64,000 nucleotides of DNA from Arcanobacterium pinnipediorum (lineage in GTDB: Bacteria > Actinomycetota > Actinomycetes > Actinomycetales > Actinomycetaceae): contig NZ_CP099547.1 in NCBI RefSeq assembly GCF_023973165.1, forward strand, positions 1,426,001 through 1,490,000, written 5' to 3'. Both the position numbers and the translations under genes were made by a program. Shown piece by piece: positions 35,366 to 44,982 of this stretch (position 1 is the stretch's first letter; each line of letters opens with the position of its first letter). The notes beneath the pieces are model-generated. The model saw only the letters and a program-made list of their open reading frames with translations. It searched no databases and was not told the origin of the DNA.

Positions 35366-35734
35366 TCCCCAGATTCAACCCTTGTCACAGGGATGGTGCG
35401 CGACTATAGTCAAAAGCACAGCTTGCAAGACGTTATTATTCATAGTGATCAGGGAAGTCAATACTTCTCAGAAGACTACCGCAAGCTCCTGAGAGCTTTG
35501 GGAGTACGACAATCCATGTCGAGGAAAGGAAACTGTCTGGACAACTCGCCAGCAGAATCCTTCTTTGCCCGACTAAAAACTGAACTCGACCTCTCCAAGG
35601 GCGCACGTAGCGGACATGCAAGTCTTCAACGAATCATCAGTGAATATATCCACTGGTGGAACACCCAACAAACCGTGAATCGGCTGCACACCAGTCCACT
35701 AAAATATAGACAAGAATACGAACTCGCTGTCTAA
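35366..35734 (+). mobile_element. Transposase C-terminal fragment of another IS3-family element
   Basis: Directly behind the previous relic begins the last part of a different IS3-group (IS150-like) OrfB: DVIIHSDQGSQYFSEDYRKL, SMSRKGNCLDNSPAESFFAR, YIHWWNTQQTVNRL, ending RQEYELAV. It retains the second D and the E of the DDE triad but lacks the first half. The junction fuses both reading frames. Confidence 0.8.
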
Positions 35735-35801
35735 CAAACAGGGTTCATACCACTTCACTACTAAAGGCATCTATTCAAGTACGCTGAAGAGCATGCCTTT
35801 G

Positions 35802-38800
35802 TCACCCATCGAAATTATCCCCACCAGCCAGGTGCTCTGCCTGCTCGATAATTAGCTTGACTGCTTCTTCTTGCTTGTCAGGCGGATACTTAAATTTGGC
35901 AAGGAGCCGTTTTATTCGAGATCGCATACGGGCTCGAACAGTTTCTTTTACTGTCCAGTCGATAGTTGCTGAGCTTTGAATTGTGCGCACTAATTCCTGT
36001 GCAATGGTTTTGAGGGTCTCGTCCCCCATTTCTAGGATTGCGGAGTCGTTTTGTATAACCGCGTCATAGAGTGCTACTTCAGCGTCAGACAGCCCGAGCT
36101 CTTTCGCTCGTTTCTGGTTTGCTCGCATATCCTTTGCAAGAGAGACGAGTTCAGCAATGATCTCAGCGGTTGTCAAGGAGCGGTTTGTGTATCGCTTGAC
36201 AGCGTCGTCAAGAAGCTCCGAGAACTTCCTCGATTGTACGAGGTTTGTGCGCCGTAGTGTACGGATCTCGTCGTTAAGCAGCCTCCGCAATAAATTCATT
36301 TGCAGGTTTGGCTTATCTATCTTCGCAATGGATTCCAAAAATTCTTCAGAGAGGAGTGAGAGTTCTGGATTTTCCATACCGGCAAATTGGTAAACATCGA
36401 TGACTTTGTCAGCAGTTACTGATTCATTAACGAGCTGTGCAAGCACTGAGTCAAGATTGCTGCTCCCCTGCTGTGCCCCGCCAGATTCCGGGCTGATCAT
36501 CTTTAACGCTGCAGTGCGAACATCAGTAAATAAGCGTACATCGTCTCGGATAGCTACAGCTTCCGGACGTGACGCTACCAGGGCGTACGCTTTCGCCAAG
36601 GCTAACACTTGATCGGTGTACCGCTTGGTAATTTCTTGATCGGATAACACGTAATCAAGAACTGTCGCATACTGCGAAAGCCGGTCGGAGGGCGACAGGT
36701 CGGGTGATGAGTCATACGTGATGTTATGCAAGATGCCTTTGACAATGTCATATTTTTCTTGCATGACGTAGATTAGCTTTTCTATCGGCACACCAGCTTG
36801 TTCGCGATCTGATGGCGAATAGACGCTAAGTGCTTCTTGTAGCGATGTAAACAACCCAATATAGTCAACGATCAAACCACCGGGTTTGTCTTTAAACCTG
36901 CGGTTGACACGCGCTATTGCTTGCATGAGGCCTGCGCCTTGCATTGGTTTATCGACATACATCGTATGCATTGAAGGAGCGTCAAAACCCGTTAGCCACA
37001 TGTCTCGCACGATGACGATCTCGAGTTCGTCTTCCGGGTTCTTCGCCCGCAATTTGAGGTCTCGGCGTTCATCTTTTGAGTATATGTGTGGCTGGAATTC
37101 AGCGGGGTCTGCAGCTGACCCGGTCATCACTACTTTGATTTTTCCTTTTGTAATATCGTCGGAATGCCACTCGGGCCTCAGAGCAGTTATTTTGTTATAG
37201 AGGTCGACGGCGATCCGCCGGCTCATCGTCACAATCATTGCCTTGCCATGCATCGTTGCACGACGTGTTTCCCAGTGTTCGACAATATCAGCCGCAACAG
37301 CATCGAGTCTGGAATCGGCACCCACGAGTGCTTCAAGCCTCGACCATTTTGTTTTGGCACGTTCCGGAGAATCATAGAGAGCCTGTTGGAGTGCTTCTTC
37401 GATGACGGAATCAACTTTCTCCATGGTAACGTCATCTAAATTAATCTTCGCTAGCCTTGACTCGTAAAAAATCTTGACTGTAGCTCCGTCTTCAACAGCT
37501 CTCGTGAGGTCATAAATATCGATGTAATCTCCGAATACTGCTTTAGTTGATCGATCATTCGATTCGATTGGTGTTCCAGTGAATCCGAGAAATGTTGCAT
37601 TTGGCAATGCGTCACGCATGTGCTTTGCTAACCCAGCTTTGAGTCTTCCATTCGTATCTAGAGTTTCTTCAAATCCGTACTGGGAGCGGTGTGCTTCATC
37701 TGCAACTACAACAACATTTCTCCGGTCGGTAAGAACAGGATTAGTATCACCATCTTCACCGGGAGCAAACTTATGTAGCGTTGTAAAAATAATACCGCCA
37801 GCCACCCGCGATAATAGGGAACGAAGATTATCTCGGCCTTCTGCTTGTACCGGAATTCCAGGAAGAATGTGAGCTGGTGCGAACACTTCTCTGTAGAGTT
37901 GGTCGTCGAGATCGTTACGATCAGTAATAAAGACAAGCGTGGGGTTGCTCATCCGAGGATCGCGGATAAGTTTCGCGGCGTAGAATACCATCTCGAAGCT
38001 TTTCCCTGATCCTTGGGTATGCCAGACCACGCCACCTCGCCTGTCACCGTTTGGCCTTGAAGCCCGAACAGTTGATTCAACTGCAGCATTCACAGCCCAA
38101 TACTGGTGATATTTCGCAACTCGCTTAACAAGAGCTCGCCGGCGCTGACCGGTAGTCGGGTCTGTTATTGCCTCATCAGAAAAAACAACGAAGTTCTTTA
38201 AGATGTCAAGGAATCGCTCTGGCGCAAAAACACCTTTAACCAACACTTCCAGGGCGGACTTGTTTGTTATAACATCACGCCCATCAATTGTCTTCCAGGG
38301 TGCGTAGTGCTCGAAACCTCCCATAAAGGAGCTCATGGCAGCAGCTGTTCCATCGGAGATTACTGTCACCACATTCGGCACGAAAACGGCTGAAATTTCG
38401 GAGCGGTATGTTTGGATCTGATTCCACGCATTGCGCATTGTTGCGTGTTCGTCTGCAGGGTTCTTGAGCTCGAATAAACCGACAGGTACTCCGTTAAGGA
38501 AAACTACGATATCAGGGCGCCGATTGTGTCCGTTTTCGACAACTGTGAACTGGTTGATTGCGTACCAGTCGTTCTGCTCAGGTCTTTCAAAATCGATGAT
38601 TCGTAACAACACCGTTGTTGTTTCTCCATCAGCTGCTTTTGCTTCTACTGGTACACCTTTGACCATCAAATCGTGCATTCGTTGGTTTTCTAAGGCTATG
38701 TCCTGAGAGTCAGCACGCCGTATACGTGCGAGAGCTGCACGAACCATCTGAGTGCTCGCTTCAGGGTTCAGGCGCCGAAGTGCATCTTCAACCCGACTCC

Positions 38801-38936
38801 ATAAAACTACATCTGAAGGTTGCTCACGGACTGTACCGATTTCCGCGTCTATTGGCCCATACCCAGTGCGATATCCGATTTCACGCAACCAGTCGAGTGT
38901 TGCCTGCTCTACAACTGACTCATTGAAACGGTTCAT
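35802..38936 (-). CDS. hsdR: Type I restriction endonuclease subunit R
   Basis: A 1044-residue motor and nuclease subunit. It translocates unmodified DNA with ATP and then cuts it. The N-terminal PD-(D/E)xK nuclease has RPDIVVFLNGVPVGLFELK (P141-D142, E156-L-K158). Helicase motifs are QGSGKS (308-313), ADEAH (412-416), FLGFTGTPI and IARVNRRFKDKPGG. The C-terminal helical region contacts the methylase core. Full length and without defects. It overlaps hsdS by one base (TGATG), forming the hsdM-hsdS-hsdR operon. Confidence 0.96.
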   Translation of the reverse strand: MNRFNESVVEQATLDWLREIGYRTGYGPIDAEIGTVREQPSDVVLWSRVEDALRRLNPEASTQMVRAALARIRRADSQDIALENQRMHDLMVKGVPVEAKAADGETTTVLLRIIDFERPEQNDWYAINQFTVVENGHNRRPDIVVFLNGVPVGLFELKNPADEHATMRNAWNQIQTYRSEISAVFVPNVVTVISDGTAAAMSSFMGGFEHYAPWKTIDGRDVITNKSALEVLVKGVFAPERFLDILKNFVVFSDEAITDPTTGQRRRALVKRVAKYHQYWAVNAAVESTVRASRPNGDRRGGVVWHTQGSGKSFEMVFYAAKLIRDPRMSNPTLVFITDRNDLDDQLYREVFAPAHILPGIPVQAEGRDNLRSLLSRVAGGIIFTTLHKFAPGEDGDTNPVLTDRRNVVVVADEAHRSQYGFEETLDTNGRLKAGLAKHMRDALPNATFLGFTGTPIESNDRSTKAVFGDYIDIYDLTRAVEDGATVKIFYESRLAKINLDDVTMEKVDSVIEEALQQALYDSPERAKTKWSRLEALVGADSRLDAVAADIVEHWETRRATMHGKAMIVTMSRRIAVDLYNKITALRPEWHSDDITKGKIKVVMTGSAADPAEFQPHIYSKDERRDLKLRAKNPEDELEIVIVRDMWLTGFDAPSMHTMYVDKPMQGAGLMQAIARVNRRFKDKPGGLIVDYIGLFTSLQEALSVYSPSDREQAGVPIEKLIYVMQEKYDIVKGILHNITYDSSPDLSPSDRLSQYATVLDYVLSDQEITKRYTDQVLALAKAYALVASRPEAVAIRDDVRLFTDVRTAALKMISPESGGAQQGSSNLDSVLAQLVNESVTADKVIDVYQFAGMENPELSLLSEEFLESIAKIDKPNLQMNLLRRLLNDEIRTLRRTNLVQSRKFSELLDDAVKRYTNRSLTTAEIIAELVSLAKDMRANQKRAKELGLSDAEVALYDAVIQNDSAILEMGDETLKTIAQELVRTIQSSATIDWTVKETVRARMRSRIKRLLAKFKYPPDKQEEAVKLIIEQAEHLAGGDNFDG

Positions 38937-40045
38937 CAGCCAATCTCCTTCTCAATTGCTTCACGCGCTTCTGGAACACGAATACGGCCAGACATCAGTT
39001 CAGGAAGTAACGCGTCTCGGAGGGCAGCTAACCTTCTAGATTCCACACAGAGAGCCGCATCCATATGCAGTAATGCCAGCGTTTGCTGTTTCAACTCGTG
39101 ACCGGCCTCGGTAAAGTCTGGCACCACAATCGAGAGCACATCAGCAGGCCGGACTCTCTGATGACTACCTGACGTCCCCGTAACTCGCTGAGGCAATTCC
39201 CGCCGAAAGGAAGGCGAACGAACAGCAAGCCAAAGCGCGGCAAGCTCAAGTTCATTCTTCGCTGTTAAGACAAGAAATTCTGTTGACGCTAAAGATGGTA
39301 ATCCTTGCTGGGAAATGGCCCACCACATGCGCTCAATACGCGGGTTTAGACGTGAAATAAGAACTGACTTATCAGGTAAAAGCAACTTGTTGCTCTTAAT
39401 TACAAAGGCTTGGACTTCTTCAGGGCCCACTCCAGCATCAAATGCAGGAAGGCTGAAGTGATTTACTAGACTGTCACCCATTTTCTTGGGATTAACAGTA
39501 GCTTTAGAAAAAGTCCCTATGCTTCCTAAAGATACTAATGGCAACCTTTCTTCGAATTTCTCGGAAAGAGCTTCAATTAGATCGGAAAATTTCGTTCTCG
39601 CATTGCGATTTGATTCAATCTTTTCGTCAAGAGCGCCGAGTGTTGCCGCGATTGCATGTTGCTCTTCCATTGAAGGGATTCGCACATCAAGGCTCTCCAG
39701 CTCAGTTCTATTTAGGCCTGGAACAGCACTATCATTATTCATGTCCTCCAAAGGCAGAGTGAGCAAAAAATAGTATAAATACTTTAGGTAAACGTGTTCA
39801 CTCCCACGAGTATAAAATACTGTATCGATAGGGAAGCAAGGGCTATCGAGATAATACACTGAGCCAATCGTCCCTTTGCGTCCAATAACGACACATGGAT
39901 CATAGATTAAAGCTTGATCATGTACACCAGTAAGACCACCTGAGCTAACAACAGGAATCGTCCCAGTGTTCCGCTTTCTGCTTGGAAGAGACTTACCGTA
40001 TATCATCGGTGCAATATCTCCCAATTTACGCAACATAATACTCAT
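38936..40045 (-). CDS. hsdS: Type I restriction specificity subunit S
   Basis: A 369-residue specificity subunit with two target-recognition regions. The first (about 1-115) ends GLNRTELESLDVRIPSMEEQ, followed by the conserved coiled region HAIAATLGALDEKIESNRNA. The second (about 165-310) ends ADVLSIVVPDFTEAGHELKQ, followed by a second coiled region. It sets the DNA sequence recognised by the HsdM/HsdR complex, which cannot be predicted here. It overlaps hsdM by 4 bases; MSIM gives two possible ATGs (40045 or 40036). Confidence 0.93.
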   Translation of the reverse strand: MSIMLRKLGDIAPMIYGKSLPSRKRNTGTIPVVSSGGLTGVHDQALIYDPCVVIGRKGTIGSVYYLDSPCFPIDTVFYTRGSEHVYLKYLYYFLLTLPLEDMNNDSAVPGLNRTELESLDVRIPSMEEQHAIAATLGALDEKIESNRNARTKFSDLIEALSEKFEERLPLVSLGSIGTFSKATVNPKKMGDSLVNHFSLPAFDAGVGPEEVQAFVIKSNKLLLPDKSVLISRLNPRIERMWWAISQQGLPSLASTEFLVLTAKNELELAALWLAVRSPSFRRELPQRVTGTSGSHQRVRPADVLSIVVPDFTEAGHELKQQTLALLHMDAALCVESRRLAALRDALLPELMSGRIRVPEAREAIEKEIG

Positions 40046-41601
40046 CTCAGTTGATCCAAAATTTCTCGAACTCGTCGCTCAATCTCTTTTCCACGGGCAA
40101 ATTCTGCCAGTAGCTCTATTTTTAGCCTCTCAATCTTCTCATCGATAGGCTCTCCATCGCTCTCTGCTTCAGCGACACCAACGTATCGTCCTGGCGTAAG
40201 AATATAATTGTTAGCCTCAATTTCTTTGGCTGTGGCTGCCTTGCAGAAGCCGAGCTCGTCGGAGTAAGAACCATAATCAGACTTTGACCGCCATGCGTTA
40301 TACGTTCCGGCAATCCTTCCCACATCATCTTCAGAAAGCTCACGTCGTGCACGCGTAATCATCGTGCCAAGTTCACGAGCATCTATGAAGAGCACTTCAC
40401 CGAGGCGCTCCCGATGCCCGTTGCCATGCCGGCCTTTCGAAAGAAACCACAAGCTTGCTGGAATTCCAGTATTAAGAAATAGTCTATCGGGAAGGGCAAC
40501 AATGCAATCAACAAGATCGGCATCGACCAATTTCTTTCGGATTAAAGGATCCGATTCGTCAGAAGATGATAGAGCACCATTTGCCATGACAAACCCTGCA
40601 GTGCCAGAAGGCGCTAAATGATAGAGAAAGTGCTGAATCCAAGCATAGTTCGCGTTGCCATCTCGAGGAGTTCCATATTCCCAACGCGGATCATCTGCTA
40701 ACGACTCATCCCAATAATCAGAAATATTGAATGGCGGGTTGGCAATGATGAAATCGGCGCGTAAATCCGGATGCAAATCCTCAGTGAACGAATCTGCAGA
40801 TTTAGTTCCCAAATCGGCATCAATCCCGCGCAACGCAAGGTTCATCTTGGCCAGCTTCCAAGTAGTATTGGTGAACTCTTGACCATAAATGGATAGCCGA
40901 TCCCTGTTCCCGCCATGTGCTTCAACAAACTTTGCAGACTGAACGAACATGCCGCCACTGCCACAACACGGGTCCAGTACCCGGCCTTCAAAGGGCTGAA
41001 GCATTTCAACGAGGGTTTGCACAACACTACGCGGAGTATAGAATGCTCCACCCTCTTTACCAGTTTCCTTACCAGCAAACTGCCCAAGGAAATACTCATA
41101 CACTGATCCGAGTACATCATCAGAACCATGATCACTACCGGTGCCGAAACCGATAGTTCCGATAAGGTCGACTAGGTCACCTAAACGTTTCTTATCCAAA
41201 CCCTCACGCCCATAGTTACGCGGTAAAACACCGCGTAACGTGGGGTTTTCCTGTTCAATAAACTGCATCGCCTGATCGATCAGCTGCCCAATTTGAGGTT
41301 GCTTTGCTTGCGCCTGGAGGCTACTCCAACGAGCTCCTTCTGGTACCCAGAAAACGTTATGGCCAGTATACTCATCACGGTCTTCGAGAAAGCTATTGTA
41401 TTGTTCCTCGCTTATGCCATCACTAGCTAACTCTTCTTTGAGTACTTTGCGGCGATCTTCGAATCGATCAGAAACGTATTTAAGAAAAACAAGTCCCAGC
41501 ACAACGTGCTTATACTCTGAAGGTTCCTGATTGCCACGTAACGTATCAGCCGCCTCCCATAACGTCTGCTCAAGCGACTTTGTTTTCTTTTTGGCAACCA
41601 C
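40042..41601 (-). CDS. hsdM: Type I DNA methyltransferase subunit M
   Basis: A 519-residue N6-adenine methylase that protects host DNA at the sites set by HsdS. The N-terminal helical domain (SLEQTLWEAADTLRGNQEPS) is followed by SAM motif I DPCCGSGGMF (210-219) and catalytic motif IV NPPF (288-291). The start is GTG 41601 with AAAGGAG six bases upstream. First gene of the operon; the 230 bases upstream have no other gene and should hold its promoter. Confidence 0.96.
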   Translation of the reverse strand: MVAKKKTKSLEQTLWEAADTLRGNQEPSEYKHVVLGLVFLKYVSDRFEDRRKVLKEELASDGISEEQYNSFLEDRDEYTGHNVFWVPEGARWSSLQAQAKQPQIGQLIDQAMQFIEQENPTLRGVLPRNYGREGLDKKRLGDLVDLIGTIGFGTGSDHGSDDVLGSVYEYFLGQFAGKETGKEGGAFYTPRSVVQTLVEMLQPFEGRVLDPCCGSGGMFVQSAKFVEAHGGNRDRLSIYGQEFTNTTWKLAKMNLALRGIDADLGTKSADSFTEDLHPDLRADFIIANPPFNISDYWDESLADDPRWEYGTPRDGNANYAWIQHFLYHLAPSGTAGFVMANGALSSSDESDPLIRKKLVDADLVDCIVALPDRLFLNTGIPASLWFLSKGRHGNGHRERLGEVLFIDARELGTMITRARRELSEDDVGRIAGTYNAWRSKSDYGSYSDELGFCKAATAKEIEANNYILTPGRYVGVAEAESDGEPIDEKIERLKIELLAEFARGKEIERRVREILDQLR

Positions 41602-41834
41602 ACGAAGCTCCTTTGATTTAACTATTGACAGGCAAACCTTCTCAAGATTTTAGTCTATTGTCCAGATGCGCACCAACCACTTCTTTGTCTTATTTACCCA
41701 TATTTTAGAAACGTTAAAAGTTCCTCCACACATTCCCTTTTGTCATGCCAAAACTGCATTTTCAAAACACTGGCTCCCAGCTTTGTCCCACTAAAGTTAG
41801 AAACTACTAGAACTAAATCGGCTTACAATAACCG

Positions 41835-41869
41835 GTTTCGCCCCGCAGAAAAACTCTGCGGGGCGAAAC
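41835..41869 (-). terminator. Terminator downstream of guaA
   Basis: A perfect 15-bp stem (GTTTCGCCCCGCAGA and its complement) with a 5-base loop, 17 bases past the guaA stop. GC-rich and flanked by A/T runs on both sides. Confidence 0.88.
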
Positions 41870-41885
41870 TAAAACTAGAAGTTAC

Positions 41886-43451
41886 TTACTCCCACTCAAT
41901 CGTCGCCGGCGGCTTCGAGGTGCAATCGAGCATCACTCGATTGACATCAGCTACCTCGTTGGTGATGCGGTTAGAGATCTTGGCCAGCACGTCGTATGGC
42001 ACGCGGGTCCAGTCCGCCGTCATCGCATCTTCAGACGAAACCGGACGCAACACGATCGGGTGACCGTAGGTACGGCCGTCACCCTGCACACCAACAGAAC
42101 GAACGTCAGCTAGCAACACAACTGGGCATTGCCAGATCTCGCGATCCATACCGGCCGCGCTGAGCTCTTCACGCACAATCGCATCCGCTGCCCGCAAGGT
42201 CTCCAAGCGATCAAAGGTCACGTCGCCAACGATACGAATACCGAGGCCCGGGCCTGGGAACGGCTGACGCCACACTAGCTTTTCAGACAAGCCCAGCTCC
42301 AAGCCGATTGCCCGAACTTCGTCCTTGAACAAGTCACGCAATGGCTCTACCAACGAAAACTCGATATCCTCTGGCAGACCGCCAACATTGTGGTGCGACT
42401 TAATATTCGCAGTACCGTCTCCCCCACCAGACTCCACGACGTCTGGATACAAGGTTCCCTGAACCAAGAATGCGAACTCCACACCTTCAGGTGCTTCTTC
42501 CATCAACTTGATCTGGGCAGCCTCAAAAGACCGAATAAACTCCCGGCCAATAATCTTGCGCTTTTCTTCTGGATCGCGCACACCCGCGAGCGCGTTCAAG
42601 AATCGCTCTGATTCGTCCACAGCCATGATCTTCATGCCGCGAGCTTCAGCGTAATCTTCAATAACCTGCTCGGCTTCACCCTTGCGTAGCAAACCGTGGT
42701 CGACGAACACACAGGTGAGCTGATCGCCGATTGCGCGGTGTACGAGAGCTGCGGCAACCGAAGAATCCACGCCACCAGACAGCGCACAAATCGCATGCTT
42801 ATCGCCAACCTGGGCACGGATCTTTTCGATCTGATCTTCAATAATCGATCCCGAATCCCAGTTTGGCTCCAAGCCGGCACCGTCGCGCAAGAAGCGCACG
42901 AGCATGTCCTGGCCGTGCTCGGAGTGCTTGACTTCTGGATGCCACTGCACGCCGAACATCTTCGCCTCGCGGTTTTCGAACGCAGCAACTGGCGCACCCG
43001 GCGTCGTCGCGGTCACAACGAAACCTTCCGGGGCTTGGGTAACTGAGTCTCCGTGGCTCATCCACACGTTTTCGGTTGCGTTTTCGCCAAGAATAACGCC
43101 GTTCTCGACGACGTCGGCCTGGGTTGCACCGTATTCGCGCAAGCCGGTTTTATCAACTTTTCCGCCCAATGCTTGTGCCATCTGCTGGAAGCCGTAGCAA
43201 ATGCCGAACACTGGTACGCCAGCTTCCAAGATAGCTGGATCAAGACTCGGCGAACCTGGCTCGTAGACGCTCGATGGTCCACCAGACAGCACGATGGCTG
43301 CAGGCTGTTTTGCGAACAGATCGGCGGTAGGCATTGAGTGCGGGACGAGCTGGGAGAAGTATCCGGCTTCTCGCACGCGGCGAGCGATCAGTTGAGCGTA
43401 TTGGGCGCCGTTGTCGACGACGATCACTGGGCGAAGATCAGTTGTATTCAT
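41886..43451 (-). CDS. guaA: GMP synthase (glutamine-hydrolysing)
   Basis: A 521-residue enzyme converting XMP to GMP, the last step of guanine nucleotide synthesis. The N-terminal class I glutamine amidotransferase has the nucleophile in [11 protein letters not shown] and the histidine in GVQWHPEV. The ATP-pyrophosphatase P-loop is [14 protein letters not shown]. The C-terminal dimer domain ends [13 protein letters not shown], as expected. Single-gene unit with its own terminator. Confidence 0.97.
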   Translation of the reverse strand: MNTTDLRPVIVVDNGAQYAQLIARRVREAGYFSQLVPHSMPTADLFAKQPAAIVLSGGPSSVYEPGSPSLDPAILEAGVPVFGICYGFQQMAQALGGKVDKTGLREYGATQADVVENGVILGENATENVWMSHGDSVTQAPEGFVVTATTPGAPVAAFENREAKMFGVQWHPEVKHSEHGQDMLVRFLRDGAGLEPNWDSGSIIEDQIEKIRAQVGDKHAICALSGGVDSSVAAALVHRAIGDQLTCVFVDHGLLRKGEAEQVIEDYAEARGMKIMAVDESERFLNALAGVRDPEEKRKIIGREFIRSFEAAQIKLMEEAPEGVEFAFLVQGTLYPDVVESGGGDGTANIKSHHNVGGLPEDIEFSLVEPLRDLFKDEVRAIGLELGLSEKLVWRQPFPGPGLGIRIVGDVTFDRLETLRAADAIVREELSAAGMDREIWQCPVVLLADVRSVGVQGDGRTYGHPIVLRPVSSEDAMTADWTRVPYDVLAKISNRITNEVADVNRVMLDCTSKPPATIEWE

Positions 43452-43644
43452 ACCCTCTAGACTAGCGAATCAACACCCACCCACGCTATGTTCTCCCACA
43501 TATCGAGCCTGTGATATCTCTCTTGGTGATACGGCTGGCGGTTCGCAGCCGTAGATCAATGGCGGAGCGGTGTTGGTCGAACCTTGGGATAAACTGCTTG
43601 CCCCCCCGTCAAACATGATTAAGATATAAGAAAAGGGAGGAACC

Positions 43645-43908
43645 ATGAATAACACTTTTAATGCTCAACGGTTTGGCCAATACCTTGTACGAGCAGGCTT
43701 CGCTTTCCTGATTGCTTACCTTCTCTTTTCGATACTGGGCCCTTATCTCTTTTTATGGGGCTTAGAGGCAGATCAATCCGGAATGCTGATCGGTGTGATA
43801 ATGCAATTCCTCGGCACCCAATTTCAAGCATTCACCAATCCCATTATCGGAATCTTGCTTTTGACGATTGGTCTCGGAGTCAAATACTCGATCCACAAAA
43901 CAGATTAG
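43645..43908 (+). CDS. Small two-helix membrane protein
   Basis: An 87-residue protein with an N-terminal amphipathic start, one clear membrane segment (FAFLIAYLLFSILGPYLFLW) and a second (NPIIGILLLTIGLGVKYSI). A strong AGGGAGGA site precedes the ATG, which supports a real gene. No family recognised. Confidence 0.65.
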   Translation: MNNTFNAQRFGQYLVRAGFAFLIAYLLFSILGPYLFLWGLEADQSGMLIGVIMQFLGTQFQAFTNPIIGILLLTIGLGVKYSIHKTD

Positions 43909-43972
43909 TGAACGTACAGAACATTGTTTGCCGTCGGCGGCAGTTGTTCGGCATTTCCGAACAACTTAAAGC

Positions 43973-44905
43973 TCATCCTACAATCGCCTGCGCCAACCGC
44001 GCCGAGCTAGTAAACACCCGCTCTATCCCATCCACCGGATCTACGAAACTCAGTTCCCGAGCGTGAAGCTGGAGCGGATAGTCCCGCGCGGCTTCCTCTT
44101 CTTTTGTGAACAGCCGCGGATAAAGCGGATCGCCCAAGATCGGCGCGCCCACATGCTCAAGCGTCACCCGCAACTGATGGGTTTTCCCGGTGTGCGGAAT
44201 AAGCTCCCATTGCGCTAGCCCGTCGGCGCGCGCCACGATTCGCATCTGCGTCACCGAGTTCGGTTCACCATCGACGACGTCGGTAGCCAGCGGCCGATAT
44301 CCGCGCTCGAGGCGCAGTTCCACGGTTTCCCAGGTATCAAACCCCGGAATATCGCGGGTGATCGCACAGTACTTCTTCCCCACTACTCGGCGTTCGAACA
44401 AGGTCTGGTAGGGTTTGCGCCACTGCGGTTTCCGAGTAAGCAACACCAGCCCAGCGGTTTCCGCATCCAACCGATGGGCGCACACCAGGTCGTCGTCGTT
44501 AAATTGCCGGCGGGCTGCCACCGTGACCGTGTGTGCTACATGTGAACCGCGCGGAATCGTCGCCATGCCATGGGGCTTGTCTACCACAATGAATCGTTCT
44601 TCGTCAGCAACCACACTCAGCTCAATCGGTGAATCTGGCTCATCGGGTACCGGACGGAAAATCCATATCCGCATCCCAGGCACGTATGGTTCGGCGCGAG
44701 ATATCTCACGTCCCCCGTCGGCCAAAACATCACCGGCCTCCAGCAACTCTAACCCCAGCTCACCGAAACGCGTACCGATCCATTCCCCGACATTTCGCCA
44801 CGAACCGGGCTCTAACGTTACTGGAGTAGCGTTAATCCCGCCACGTAATGCCGGCCGAACTTCGGTACGGTGACGTGAGCGACGCACAGAACGAGGGGTA
44901 CGCAA
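43973..44905 (-). CDS. RNA pseudouridine synthase, RluA family
   Basis: A 310-residue enzyme that isomerises uridine in RNA. The catalytic motif HRLDAETAG (144-152, D147) and VVDKPHGMATIPRG identify the RluA/RluC/RluD branch, and IPHTGKTHQLRVTLEHVGAP is the C-terminal signature. The basic N-terminus (MRTPRSVRRSRHRTEVRP) resembles an S4-like or RNA-binding tail. The target (rRNA or tRNA) is not determinable. Divergent from pta. Confidence 0.9.
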   Translation of the reverse strand: MRTPRSVRRSRHRTEVRPALRGGINATPVTLEPGSWRNVGEWIGTRFGELGLELLEAGDVLADGGREISRAEPYVPGMRIWIFRPVPDEPDSPIELSVVADEERFIVVDKPHGMATIPRGSHVAHTVTVAARRQFNDDDLVCAHRLDAETAGLVLLTRKPQWRKPYQTLFERRVVGKKYCAITRDIPGFDTWETVELRLERGYRPLATDVVDGEPNSVTQMRIVARADGLAQWELIPHTGKTHQLRVTLEHVGAPILGDPLYPRLFTKEEEAARDYPLQLHARELSFVDPVDGIERVFTSSARLAQAIVG

Positions 44906-44982
44906 CTTATTCTCCTTACCCGAAAGTCCTAAAACCGTGACAAAATATAAACGTTACACCACAGACGTTGAAAGGACCCGAC

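Noticed and set aside
35333..35734. A single novel gene
   Set aside because: It is an accidental fusion of an IS3 terminal sequence with the C-terminal part of another transposase.
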